Shown in pieces: positions 45,411-54,665 of a DNA stretch of 64,000 nt. How positions within the stretch are numbered: position 1 is the first letter of the stretch; the number at the start of each line of letters is the position of its first letter. Under the pieces are notes generated by a model, which saw nothing but the letters and a program-made list of their open reading frames with translations, searched no databases and was not told the origin of the DNA. This DNA comes from Capillibacterium thermochitinicola. Lineage in GTDB: Bacteria > Bacillota > UBA4882 > UBA10575. The position numbers and the translations under genes are program-made. The stretch spans positions 1-64,000 of the forward strand of contig NZ_JAAKDE010000004.1 of NCBI RefSeq assembly GCF_013664685.1. Direction: 5' to 3'.

Positions 45411-45438
45411 AATTAACATATTTAGTTAATTATGTTAA
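45411..45438. repeat. Overlapping inverted repeats upstream of the transporter operon
   Basis: TTAACATA (45413-45420) is mirrored by TATGTTAA (45431-45438), and AATTAAC (45411-45417) by GTTAATT (45425-45431). Thus three TTAAC/GTTAA half sites lie within 28 bases, about 150 bases before the binding-protein start. This is a candidate operator, possibly for the YesN-type regulator. The rest of the 248-base spacer shows no clear promoter. Confidence 0.45.
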
Positions 45439-45514
45439 ATTTTGGCATTCGCAAGAACAACAGTACTTCCATCGCCCGGTATCGCCCTGTTTCAGAGGGA
45501 GAAAAAGGCCGGGA

Positions 45515-47836
45515 TTACTGCCGGAACCGCGCCGGGATTTTCAGTTTTATTCCGGAATCCCCCAGCAGGTACTCGGTGCCGTAAATTTTCACCTTGACCG
45601 CGGCAGTGTCCGCAGACCTCTGCACCAGTTTAAATTCAACTTCTTCTTGCCCCACACTGACCTCCAGGATTGCCCCCCGGTAGAGGAGACGAAAACGATA
45701 AGCTTGCCACTCCCGCGGGATACTGGGATTAAAGGTCAAGACTGGACCGTCGGAACGCATCCCGCCGAAACCATAAACGATATTCATCCAGGCCGCCGCT
45801 ATTGAGGTCATGTGGAGTCCCTGGTCCGTATTGCGGTTGTAATTGTCCAGGTCCAGGCGGGTAGCGAACCGGAAAAAGCGGGCCGCCTGGTCGTAATAAC
45901 CAAGCTCATTGGCGAAGATCGAATGAATTGACGGCGACAAGGAAGACTCATGGAGACACCGGGGCTCATAATAATCGTAATTAACCCGTTTTACCTCTTC
46001 CGGAAATTCCTGGTTGTAAAGGAACATAAACATTAACACATCCGGCTGTTTGATCAGGTCATAACGGTAAATCCGGTCGTAAGCCCAATGGTCATAGAGG
46101 GGAAACTCCGTCACGGGAATCGAGGCCGGGTCAAGATGGGGTAGGTCAAAATAGCCGTCGTGCTGCTCATAAAGGCCGGTCTCCTTGTCTTGCGGCAGCC
46201 GCATTTTCGCGGCCATCACGGCCCAGTCCTCCCGCTCACCGGGTTGCAACCCGGTTTTCGCCGCCACCGCCGCCAGCAAATCCGGGCGCTCCGTGCCCAT
46301 CCGCGCCAGCGTTTCCAGGGTAAATTCGAACGTTTTCTTCGCCATAAAGTTTAAGTAACAGTTATTGTTCACCATCATGTGGAACTCGTCGGGTCCCATC
46401 ACGCCGTAGAAACCGAACTCGCCCGTCCGCGGGCTCCATTGCCCCCGGCTGGCGTAGTACCGGCTGATCTCGATCAACATCTCAATCCCTTTGGTGTAGA
46501 GAAAATCAAGATCCCCGCAGACTTTGGTATAATGCCAGATCCCATAAGCCACCGCCGACCCGACCTGCAGTTGCAGACTGGCGTGCTGCCAAAGGCCGCA
46601 ACTTTCAGTGCCGTCGATCGTGGCAATCGGGTAAAAAGCACCGTTACAATCCAGTTCCTTCGCCCGCGCCAGCGCCTGGGGCAGGGTGCGGTAACGGAAC
46701 TCCAGCAGGTTACGGGCGGCTGACGGGTTATTAAAGATGTAAAACGGCAGGCAGTATGTTTCCGTATCCCAAAAGGTATGGCCGTTGTAAGCCTCCCCGG
46801 TTAACCCTTTGGCGCCAATATTGCCGCCCGGATTGGCCCCATGGAAGGTTTGGTGAAGCTGGAAGAGGCAAAACCGGATCCCCTGCTGGTTTTCGGGGTC
46901 GCCTTCAATGGTGATATCCAGATCTCGCCAGATCTCCGCCCAGAAGGCCATATGTTCGGCCAAGGCTTCGGCAAAGGATAAAGCCTGGTGCCCGGCGGCC
47001 AGCCGGATACCCTGTTGCCAGACCTCATCCACCGTCAGGCCCGGGTTTTGCGCGGCATAGTTCGTCACCATTTTCGTCATGGTCACCGGTTCGCCGCATT
47101 TCAAGTCGAATACAAATTCTAAACCGATGAATTTTTCCCGTTCGATTAACCCGGTCTTCGGCGCGCCGTCCAGCCTCAGTTGAAACCCGGAAAACAGTTT
47201 GTGGCCAAGATTTTCGGTCTTGCCCAGAATGGCGACGATCCCGTCCTCCACGCCCTGCCGGGGACAACACCAAAAGTTCCGCTTCTTCTCCGCGTGGACC
47301 GGCGAAAAATCCAACCCGCTTTGCACCTGGACCGGTCCGGAAAAATTCAACGGGGTAAAGGTAATTTGCTGGGCCCCCAGGTTGGGCCGGACCATGCTCA
47401 CAAAACGCCGGAAATGCAGTTTCAGCTGTTTCCCTCTGCCTGTTTCCCAGATAAACTCCCGGTCCAGGGTTCCGGACTTAAAATCAAGAGTCCGCTGGAA
47501 ATCCCTTACTTTACTCCGGGCCAAATCCAGCGTTTCGCCGTCCATTTCAATCCGGGTGAAAAGCCAGTCAACGGTATTCACCATAAACCGGGCCCGGTCA
47601 ATCAAACCCTTATAGGCCGCCTGGCGGTTCACCGGTGCCTCTTCGTAGAACCCACTAAAGTAGCTGCCGATTAATTGTTCGCCGCCATAGCCTTCTTCGA
47701 AATAACCCCGGACCCCCATGTACTCATTGGCCAGGGCAAAGATGGATTCGGAAACCCGGCTTTGCTCCGGGTGGAATCCCTTTTCAACGACCCGCCAAGG
47801 ATCGATCTCCAGGTAGCGTTGGGCGATCTTGACCAT
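45515..47836 (-). CDS. GH65 family phosphorylase/hydrolase
   Basis: A cytoplasmic enzyme of about 773 residues with the GH65 layout: N-terminal beta-sandwich (about 1-270), (alpha/alpha)6 barrel, and a C-terminal beta part ending KLKIPARFRQ. The general acid Glu is in GVMGPDEFHMMVNNNCYLNF, and NGHTFWDTETYCLPF forms part of the substrate site. It is not fused to a mutase. It differs clearly from the fused GH65 at 38929, so it probably handles another linkage. ATG 47836 has AAAGGAG seven bases upstream; two further in-frame starts lie just before it. It follows the second binding-protein gene by 20-odd bases. Confidence 0.9.
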   Translation of the reverse strand: MVKIAQRYLEIDPWRVVEKGFHPEQSRVSESIFALANEYMGVRGYFEEGYGGEQLIGSYFSGFYEEAPVNRQAAYKGLIDRARFMVNTVDWLFTRIEMDGETLDLARSKVRDFQRTLDFKSGTLDREFIWETGRGKQLKLHFRRFVSMVRPNLGAQQITFTPLNFSGPVQVQSGLDFSPVHAEKKRNFWCCPRQGVEDGIVAILGKTENLGHKLFSGFQLRLDGAPKTGLIEREKFIGLEFVFDLKCGEPVTMTKMVTNYAAQNPGLTVDEVWQQGIRLAAGHQALSFAEALAEHMAFWAEIWRDLDITIEGDPENQQGIRFCLFQLHQTFHGANPGGNIGAKGLTGEAYNGHTFWDTETYCLPFYIFNNPSAARNLLEFRYRTLPQALARAKELDCNGAFYPIATIDGTESCGLWQHASLQLQVGSAVAYGIWHYTKVCGDLDFLYTKGIEMLIEISRYYASRGQWSPRTGEFGFYGVMGPDEFHMMVNNNCYLNFMAKKTFEFTLETLARMGTERPDLLAAVAAKTGLQPGEREDWAVMAAKMRLPQDKETGLYEQHDGYFDLPHLDPASIPVTEFPLYDHWAYDRIYRYDLIKQPDVLMFMFLYNQEFPEEVKRVNYDYYEPRCLHESSLSPSIHSIFANELGYYDQAARFFRFATRLDLDNYNRNTDQGLHMTSIAAAWMNIVYGFGGMRSDGPVLTFNPSIPREWQAYRFRLLYRGAILEVSVGQEEVEFKLVQRSADTAAVKVKIYGTEYLLGDSGIKLKIPARFRQ

Positions 47837-47862
47837 CATCAAACTCCTTTACTTGCTTGGTA

Positions 47863-49248
47863 CTAACGGCCTAACTTATCCAGGTATTCCTTTTGGAACT
47901 TCTCAACCGCCTGGTCCAGGAGGACCTGCGGGTCGGCCTGCGGATCCGTGATTACCGTCTGGATCACCCCGTCCAAAATGGCGTATAATTCCTGACAATA
48001 AAAGGGTTCTTCCAGCCGGATCGTCACGGCGGGCTTCTCAATAAAACTTTGGAAGTGCTCCAGATCGACATTGACATACTTGGCCCGGATCGCTTCGTTC
48101 GCCGCCAGGAAAGCGGGATCCGTCCAGACCGGCACTCCCACATTGCCCACCACATAGCCGTTGTTATAATCGTTGCGGTAAGAATCTTCAATATACCGTA
48201 AGCCCTCGGCCGACACATCCGGACTCATGCCCAGGAGACGGAGCCATTCCAAAGCGGCCTCAAGCTGTTCCGCCGTGGAATTGGGGGCAAACATATAGAT
48301 ATTTCCGCCCATGAGGGCCACGCGTCCCTTCGGTCCCGCCGGGACGCTGGTCATCGCAATATCTTCCTTTGCCATGTTGTAATGGTCAATCACATAGTCA
48401 AACCCGTTATGGTCAAACCCGGCTTCAAACTTCATGGCGCACTGGTCGGTGGCAATGAGCTCCTGAGCTTTGGCCCAATCGATCAAGGTATGATCCGGCA
48501 AGACATCATATTTCCAGCGCAAATCCTTGATCAACTGTAATGCCGCCACGGCTTCCGGGGAATTAAAGACCGCGCGCCACTTGCCATCGACCTCCTGCTC
48601 AAATTCCGCCCCGTAACTCCAGGCAATATTCATAAAATGCCAGCCCCCGCCGTTACCGTTGGTTTCAATGAGAAAGCCGGCGGCGCCCGTCTTTTCCTTG
48701 ATGATCCGGGCCGTCCGGATCAGTTCCTCATAAGTCTGGGGCAGAAGCGGCCGCCCATTGGCATCAACCAAACCGGCCGCCCGGAAAAGTTTCAAGTTAC
48801 ACATCAGGCCCATTAAATAGGCATCGCGGGGGAACCCGTAATACTTCCCATCCCGCATGATGATCTCGGCAACCAGCGGGTTTAACGCCCGGTCCCAGCC
48901 CCGCTCCTGTAAAGCCGCGGTGATATCCACCGCATAACCGGCGCTGATGATCTTTTGCACCTCGGTAAACCAGGTGTTATAGATGGTCGGCAGTTTGCCA
49001 ACCGCCGCTTTCGGTAAAAATGAGTTGATCGAATAGGCCCACTCATCCGGTTCAATCAAGATGTTGTGTTTCTTGCGGATCAGGGCCGCATAGTCTTCGT
49101 ACACCCGCCGCCGGGCCGTGTTTTCCCGTGGCCAGTCCCCCACGGAGATCGTCACCGCCGGCTTTCTTTCGTAGAGCGAGGAGAGGACCACCAGGACCAG
49201 AATGATCAGCACACTGCCTATTACCCACCGGATTTTGCGCTTTGCCAT
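47863..49248 (-). CDS. Sugar-binding protein, N-terminally anchored
   Basis: A 461-residue family 1 solute-binding protein. Its N-terminus (KRKIRW then IGSVLIILVLVVLSSLY) lacks both a lipobox cysteine and a clear AxA site, so it may stay membrane-anchored rather than being released. The mature part has LPTIYNTWFTEVQKIISAGY and YYGFPRDAYLMGLM, and the same C-terminal pattern (VEKFQKEYLDKLGR) as the protein at 43884. No permease genes of its own lie nearby, so both binding proteins may share one channel. It starts the run toward the second GH65 gene and is divergent from the Cache-receptor gene. Confidence 0.9.
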   Translation of the reverse strand: MAKRKIRWVIGSVLIILVLVVLSSLYERKPAVTISVGDWPRENTARRRVYEDYAALIRKKHNILIEPDEWAYSINSFLPKAAVGKLPTIYNTWFTEVQKIISAGYAVDITAALQERGWDRALNPLVAEIIMRDGKYYGFPRDAYLMGLMCNLKLFRAAGLVDANGRPLLPQTYEELIRTARIIKEKTGAAGFLIETNGNGGGWHFMNIAWSYGAEFEQEVDGKWRAVFNSPEAVAALQLIKDLRWKYDVLPDHTLIDWAKAQELIATDQCAMKFEAGFDHNGFDYVIDHYNMAKEDIAMTSVPAGPKGRVALMGGNIYMFAPNSTAEQLEAALEWLRLLGMSPDVSAEGLRYIEDSYRNDYNNGYVVGNVGVPVWTDPAFLAANEAIRAKYVNVDLEHFQSFIEKPAVTIRLEEPFYCQELYAILDGVIQTVITDPQADPQVLLDQAVEKFQKEYLDKLGR

Positions 49249-49429
49249 CTGTTTCCACCGCCTCGTTAATTTAATTGTAATGAATTAGCTACCATCTTTA
49301 AACGGGATAATCCTGCTAAATGGTTGGCTAAACTGCTTTCTTAATTTCCCTTTTTCCGCTTATCCTTTTGCCTCTCCATTTTTCCGGCATAAAGTGTTAC
49401 AATAAGGTTAGCAAAAAGAGGTGATTATT

Positions 49430-50422
49430 TTGCTTTTCCGGATTGAACAAAAAATCCGTTACCTCTTCATCGGTATCATCACCTTCAGCGTACTTGGCTC
49501 CAGTATCCTCTTGTACATCGTGCTCAGAAAAAATATCCTCCAGAATTATCTGGAGTTGTCCGTCCAATACGCCAGCCAACAAAATCAGAAAGCCCATTTA
49601 TATTTAAGCCTGATTGCCGAAACAGCGAAATTACTGATTAATGACCAGGATATCATTGAGGTCCTGCAATGCCCTAAATTTGACAGTGCGCTGGTCCACC
49701 GGACCATCAACAAATTAAGCGGGATTCAAACCTCCAACGTCTCCCTGACCGGAATCACCATTTATGGCCTGAACGGGGTCTGTTACAAGTCGGAATCGAT
49801 TGGGCTGGCCCCGAACACGCCCCCGCCTCTGGAAGTGTTGGAAAGTGTTCCGTTGTTTAAAGAATTCACCACCTCCGCGCAAGCTTCGCTCCTTTGGTGG
49901 GTCCGGTCCCAAAACACCGTGGATTTTCCGGTTTACGACTCCAATATCCTGGAGGGACTGATCACCCTCGCCCTGAAAATTTTCAACCAAAAGCAAGAGT
50001 TAATCGGTTACCTTTTGGTGGACATGAAACTCACCCCCTTTCTCCACTTCTTTAAAGACCACAGGGGAAAGAGCGAAGTTTTTGTTTTATCCGAGGACGG
50101 TGAAGTTATTAAAGGAACCGCCAGCCACGTCCCCCCGGCGCTCCTGGCGGAAAACAAAAAATTGGCCGCACCGGCCAATTACTACTTTACCAAAGACAAA
50201 CTTAACCTTTATATCTCCTTTGCCATCCCCTCCTCCGCCGAGCGGATCGTCAAGGTTGTTTCCTTGACCGAATTGTACATACGCTTATTTGCCTTTTTAC
50301 TCCTCCTCCTATTCCTGGATGCCCTCTTGATTCTCTTCGGGCTTAAACTGGGCGGAATCATGGCCGCCAGCGTCTCGGAACCGATTGGGGTCCTCTTAAA
50401 AAAGATGCAACGGCAGATTTGA
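49430..50422 (+). CDS. Cache-domain membrane receptor lacking a kinase domain
   Basis: About 330 residues. TTG 49430 (AAGAGGTGA upstream) is preferred; GTG 49421 is also in frame. A membrane helix at about residues 11-32 is followed by an extracytoplasmic double-Cache-like region (about 33-280, with VSLTGITIYGLNGVCYKSES and LIGYLLVDMKLTPFL). A second helix lies at about 283-305. The protein ends just inside where a HAMP domain should begin (SEPIGVLLKKMQRQI). No His_kinase or ATPase domain follows; the next gene lies on the other strand 26 bases later. It may be a truncated YesM-type kinase or a real kinase-less receptor. Confidence 0.75.
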   Translation: MLFRIEQKIRYLFIGIITFSVLGSSILLYIVLRKNILQNYLELSVQYASQQNQKAHLYLSLIAETAKLLINDQDIIEVLQCPKFDSALVHRTINKLSGIQTSNVSLTGITIYGLNGVCYKSESIGLAPNTPPPLEVLESVPLFKEFTTSAQASLLWWVRSQNTVDFPVYDSNILEGLITLALKIFNQKQELIGYLLVDMKLTPFLHFFKDHRGKSEVFVLSEDGEVIKGTASHVPPALLAENKKLAAPANYYFTKDKLNLYISFAIPSSAERIVKVVSLTELYIRLFAFLLLLLFLDALLILFGLKLGGIMAASVSEPIGVLLKKMQRQI

Positions 50423-50448
50423 GACCCCGCTCCCCCGGTGAAAAACGC

Positions 50449-52197
50449 CTAACCCGCCTTGCCGGCCCGGACCTTGACCAAAACCGTGGTTCCTTTCCCC
50501 TTTTCACTCATAAAACGGATGCCGTACTCCGGACCGTACTCCAGTTTGATCCGCTCGTCCACATTACGCAAGCCATAACCGCTGTAATTGATCTTTTGGT
50601 ACGAGGAAGCAAAGTCGGGGCTATCAACCTCAAAGCCAACCCCGTCATCGATCACCTCAAAGTACAAATCATCCCCCTCTTTCCGGCCTTTAATCCGGAT
50701 ATGCCCCATTCCTTTCTTGGTGGCGATCCCGTGTTTAATCGCGTTTTCCACCAGGGGCTGAAGGATAATCTTTAAGATATGGCACTCTTTCATCTCCTCC
50801 GGAATCTGGTAACTGATCTCAAATTTCCCGGGGAACCTGGTCTGTTCAACCTGGACAAAACTGTCCACCAGCTTAATCTCTTCCGCCACGGTGATAAACT
50901 TGTCCCCTTTATGGAGGCTGATCCGGAAGAAGGTGGCCAGCGCAATGACCAGCTTTTCAATCTCCGGTTGCTGCTTAAGTTTGGCAATCCAACCAATCGC
51001 GTCGAGGGTATTATAGATAAAATGGGGATTAATCTGGGCTTGAAGGGCAATCAACTCCAACTCCCGTTGTTTCTCCCTTTCCCGGTTATTCTTCTCGATC
51101 AACTCCTGAACCCGTAAGACCATCTGGTCGTAACTCTCCTCGAGCAGCGCCAGCTCATCGTTGGGCGGTGCCGTAGAGATGGCTCTCACCTGCTCGGTCC
51201 CGAACTGGTCCAACCGGTATTTCAAACGGGCCACCGACTTGGTGAGGTTAAACGAAACGTAGATCGCCAAAAACGCCGCACCAATCAGGATGGAGGTCCC
51301 AATCAAAAGCACGATCTGGTTGATCCGGTCCATCACCTGGAAAAACTCTTTTTCCGAGATCACACTGATCATCCGCCAGTTGATGCCCAGATTTTTCAGC
51401 CGGTTGTTAAAGGCCGAGATGGCCAGGATCACCGGTTGCCCCTGGTAATGAGCGCGTTTATAAGTAAAATCATTCTCTGTTTCAAAAATGGAGGCATCAA
51501 AAATAACGCTTCCCACCTGTGCGGGATCGGGATGGGAGATCACCCGGTTATGGTCATCGACAATAAAGGAAAAACTCCCGGCCGGCGCGATCCGGCGGTA
51601 AACATCGTTCAGCGCGGACTCCCGGATATAAATAAACAAGGACCCCAGGGATTCGCCGGTATAAAAGTTATAAAACTGGCGCCCAAACAAAATATAGGAG
51701 CCTTCCGTTTGGTCTTTTTTAATCACACCCCACAGCGGCAAAGGAGAAGTACGGATCCGGTTGATATCCAGCAAATCCGGCTGCTGGATAATCTGGCCAA
51801 CCGGAGCATACTCGTAGATCTCGTTATTATGGTCGACGATATAAATTGCTCCCACCAGTTCCTTATGGACCAAGAGACGATCCAGCAGTTGCCGGAACTG
51901 CTCCTCCCGTTCGGCAAAGGAAAGGCCTTCCGTGTTGAAGAGATGGTAAAACTCATTATTGACGGTCAACCGGACCGCCAACATGTTTATTTCGTCGATG
52001 ATCAGTTCCGCACTGGCCGCAATCGCTTCTTGGGTTGACTTCAGGTAGTTGTAAAGATAATTACGGAGTAGTGCCTGAGCCGCAGTTCTGGTCACCAAAA
52101 CAATGGACGTAGATGAGACCACCAAAGCCAGCAACAGAAAAAGCAACAACCGGCTGCGAATTTTAAACTGACGGAGAATATTGACCGCGATCTTCAT
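50449..52197 (-). CDS. Sensor histidine kinase, YesM type
   Basis: A 582-residue membrane kinase. The first helix is at about residues 17-38, an extracytoplasmic Cache region spans about 39-280, and the second helix is at about 285-307. HAMP (about 308-360) is followed by His_kinase with His392 in INPHFIYN, and an ATPase domain with LQPLVENAIKHG and VIDDGVGFE. Its start lies four bases from the stop of the regulator gene, so regulator and kinase form one operon. It probably senses a sugar or sugar-loaded binding protein and controls the adjacent GH65/transporter genes. Confidence 0.95.
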   Translation of the reverse strand: MKIAVNILRQFKIRSRLLLFLLLALVVSSTSIVLVTRTAAQALLRNYLYNYLKSTQEAIAASAELIIDEINMLAVRLTVNNEFYHLFNTEGLSFAEREEQFRQLLDRLLVHKELVGAIYIVDHNNEIYEYAPVGQIIQQPDLLDINRIRTSPLPLWGVIKKDQTEGSYILFGRQFYNFYTGESLGSLFIYIRESALNDVYRRIAPAGSFSFIVDDHNRVISHPDPAQVGSVIFDASIFETENDFTYKRAHYQGQPVILAISAFNNRLKNLGINWRMISVISEKEFFQVMDRINQIVLLIGTSILIGAAFLAIYVSFNLTKSVARLKYRLDQFGTEQVRAISTAPPNDELALLEESYDQMVLRVQELIEKNNREREKQRELELIALQAQINPHFIYNTLDAIGWIAKLKQQPEIEKLVIALATFFRISLHKGDKFITVAEEIKLVDSFVQVEQTRFPGKFEISYQIPEEMKECHILKIILQPLVENAIKHGIATKKGMGHIRIKGRKEGDDLYFEVIDDGVGFEVDSPDFASSYQKINYSGYGLRNVDERIKLEYGPEYGIRFMSEKGKGTTVLVKVRAGKAG

Positions 52198-52201
52198 TTT
52201 C

Positions 52202-53488
52202 CTACCCTAACTTTGCATAGTCACTCGGGCTTAACCCGGTGACTTTTTTAAACAACTGGCTGAAATATTTCGGGTCTTGATAACCCACTTCCGTGCAGAC
52301 CTCATAAACCCGGTACTTGTTTTCTTTCAACAACTCTTTTGCCTTCTCAATACGGTATTCCGTTAGACATTCAACAAAAGTCTTTCCCAATTCTTCTTTA
52401 AACAGGTGCATCAAGTAAGAAGGACTGACCAAAAGCTCTCTGGCCGCCATCTCCACGGTAATATTTTGCCGGTAGTTTTTCTTGAGGTAAGCCACGGCGG
52501 CTTTAACCACACTGTGGCAATCTTGGACCCCCTCGTCTTCAATATAGGTTACACTATTGGTCCCGGGCACAAATTTGGTATTGGCACTCGTTAAGGCCTC
52601 CTGGTAACCGTCGTGCATCCCAACGGCGCCCTGAAACGGAGCGCTGATCCCAATGGAGACCGTCAGATCAAACTCCTGCTGGGTAGGGAGGAAACCGATA
52701 AATTTCTTTAACACTTCCTTCAGCTTGGCAACCTGATCTGCGGTGCGCTCCGGAAGCTCCAAAATGGCGACCAACTCGCCTGCTTCCGTGTCTAAAAGCA
52801 GCCCCCGGTAACCTTCTGTTCCCATCACCTGCTGCTCAAAGAGGCGGTTAATCTCTTCCATTACCGCCGTCAGCTTTTTCGCCGACCGGGTTTGGATCAG
52901 TAAATGAACATCGTCCACCCTTAAAACTACAATGATCAACGCCTGGGTGCCGAGGGGGATCCGCAAAAAATTAATTTTTTCGTTGATCTTTTCTTCCTCG
53001 GTCAAGCGCCCTTGAAGCAAATCAAGGAGGAACTGCTTTTGAAGCGTAGGCAACTCCTTCTTGAGCCGGTTATATTCCATGTTTTTCGCCCGTTCCTCCC
53101 GGATCGCCTTGCCAACCTGCAGGACGGTTTCGATTAGTTGTTGATTTTCAATGGGCTTGAGGAGGTAATTGGAAGCGCCAAACTTCAAGGCCGTCCGGGC
53201 GTAGTCAAATTCATCATAACCGCTGAGCACAATTATCTTCGAAGTCAAGCCGGCTTCCCGTAGTTTCGCCATGAACTCCAAACCATCCATAAACGGCATC
53301 CGGATATCGGTAATAACAATATCCGGTTTTTGCGCTTTGGCAATCGCCAGCCCTTCCTCGCCGTTACTGGCTTCACCGATAATCTGGAAATTATAAGCTT
53401 CCCAGTTGATGGTCTGCCGGATCCCAACGCGGACCAAGTACTCATCGTCAACCACCAAAATACTCAGGGTCTCCGCTTCACTGCTCAC
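52202..53488 (-). CDS. Response regulator, YesN/AraC type
   Basis: A regulator of about 428 residues. GTG 53488 has GGAGG seven bases upstream. The receiver domain has the acidic pair in LVVDDEYLVR, the phosphoacceptor Asp61 in TDIRMP, and YLLKPI. The middle region (about 140-320) is variable. The AraC double HTH lies at about 325-428 (ELLVSPSYLMHLFKEELGKT and VGYQDPKYFSQLFKKVTGL). It is the first gene of the yesN-yesM type operon and is divergent from the small barrel gene at 53735. Confidence 0.95.
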   Translation of the reverse strand: MSSEAETLSILVVDDEYLVRVGIRQTINWEAYNFQIIGEASNGEEGLAIAKAQKPDIVITDIRMPFMDGLEFMAKLREAGLTSKIIVLSGYDEFDYARTALKFGASNYLLKPIENQQLIETVLQVGKAIREERAKNMEYNRLKKELPTLQKQFLLDLLQGRLTEEEKINEKINFLRIPLGTQALIIVVLRVDDVHLLIQTRSAKKLTAVMEEINRLFEQQVMGTEGYRGLLLDTEAGELVAILELPERTADQVAKLKEVLKKFIGFLPTQQEFDLTVSIGISAPFQGAVGMHDGYQEALTSANTKFVPGTNSVTYIEDEGVQDCHSVVKAAVAYLKKNYRQNITVEMAARELLVSPSYLMHLFKEELGKTFVECLTEYRIEKAKELLKENKYRVYEVCTEVGYQDPKYFSQLFKKVTGLSPSDYAKLG

Positions 53489-53734
53489 CAACGCCCCTCC
53501 TTCCGCCGGTCTTTCCCCGTTTCTGTAACAACTTATTTATATATTAACATTATTAGATTTCTAATCCAAGGGCTCCCGGTCGATGAAATCGGTCGATTTT
53601 TTCGTCGGTTTTAATTTTTTGTTGCCAAGAAAGGAGAACGGTCTTCCTTTCTGAAAATAGGTATATCTATACATGAGACATCGATACTTGATGGATACTT
53701 TATTATATAAAGATGATATAAAGGAGCGATGGCC

Positions 53735-54628
53735 ATGACCAAAAAAATCAGCGTCCTGCTGATGTTTACACTCACTGTTACCCTGTTGTTTTCGGTATAT
53801 AGCGCGGCGGAGGGAGCGGAGAAACCGGCCAACGAATTCCGTAGCTCCTTTTATTTTACTCCGGACGGGTCGCACTTTAGTTTTGACGGGCTCGTCTTCC
53901 CGTTCAATGTGAACCTCTCTCCCAATACCGGCCTCAACTGTGGCCTGGAATTCGGCGCTACCGGGGTGAACGCCCTTGCTTATTACTACCACAACAACCT
54001 TTTTCAACAGGACCAGTTAGCCGTAGGGTTACTCCCGCTCACCTGGGCGGCGGGCAAGTCGGTTACCTTGACGAACAGTCTGGCCCTGCAGACCTTTGGC
54101 CGATACGTAAACACCGCTTTCTTTAACCGGCAACCGTGTGGCGTTGGCCTCAAATACACGGTTCAGCTTGATGCGGCGACGTTCGCTGCTTCCCTCACCA
54201 ATAATCCACTCTGGGACCCGGCGGAAAAACCCTTGGATGTGGTCACCCGCTTGTCGCTCCAGGCGGGAGAGAATCTCACCGCCGGTGTCGGCATCGCCAC
54301 CAGCGATACCTTCTCCGACCACAGTAATTTTGGTTTTTTGGTGGACGCCGCCTATACCGCCGCCCGTGTGGGTTTCCTCGGCGAGTTCGTCAGCTGGAAC
54401 AGGGCCGTCAGCGATAAAACAGTGTCCGGCCTTTACCTTGAAGGGTTTTATGGTTTTACCGACCAGGCCCAGGTTTATGCCGGGGTCTTCCTCGCCAACG
54501 AGTTGACCGACGATTGCTTAGTCCTGGGAGGAAAACACCAGGTAAATTCCAACCTGGCCTATCAGGCAGAACTTTGCAACAAAAAGGATGATTGGCGGTT
54601 AACCCTGCAAATGCAGGTGCAATTTTAA
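53735..54628 (+). CDS. Small outer-membrane beta-barrel-like protein
   Basis: A secreted protein of about 297 residues. ATG 53735 has AAGGAG eight bases upstream; an ATG six bases earlier is too close to it. The signal peptide ends at about residue 25 (SAAEGAEK). The body alternates short hydrophobic and polar strands (AGVGIATSDTFSDHSNFGFL and AQVYAGVFLANEL). It ends in WRLTLQMQVQF with terminal Phe, the outer-membrane insertion pattern. It might be a sugar porin for the island to its left, but no family was recognised. The 240-base upstream spacer holds AT-rich sequence without a clear promoter. Confidence 0.62.
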   Translation: MTKKISVLLMFTLTVTLLFSVYSAAEGAEKPANEFRSSFYFTPDGSHFSFDGLVFPFNVNLSPNTGLNCGLEFGATGVNALAYYYHNNLFQQDQLAVGLLPLTWAAGKSVTLTNSLALQTFGRYVNTAFFNRQPCGVGLKYTVQLDAATFAASLTNNPLWDPAEKPLDVVTRLSLQAGENLTAGVGIATSDTFSDHSNFGFLVDAAYTAARVGFLGEFVSWNRAVSDKTVSGLYLEGFYGFTDQAQVYAGVFLANELTDDCLVLGGKHQVNSNLAYQAELCNKKDDWRLTLQMQVQF

Positions 54629-54659
54629 AACGGGACGTAATTCGTCCCGTTTCTTTTTT
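54628..54659. terminator. Terminator between the barrel and flavodoxin genes
   Basis: A perfect ten-base stem (AAACGGGACG at 54628-54637, complement at 54643-54652) begins at the last base of the stop codon and is followed by CTTTTTT on the plus strand. The minus strand has TTTTAAAATT, so it may serve both convergent genes. Confidence 0.88.
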
Positions 54660-54665
54660 GCCTGT

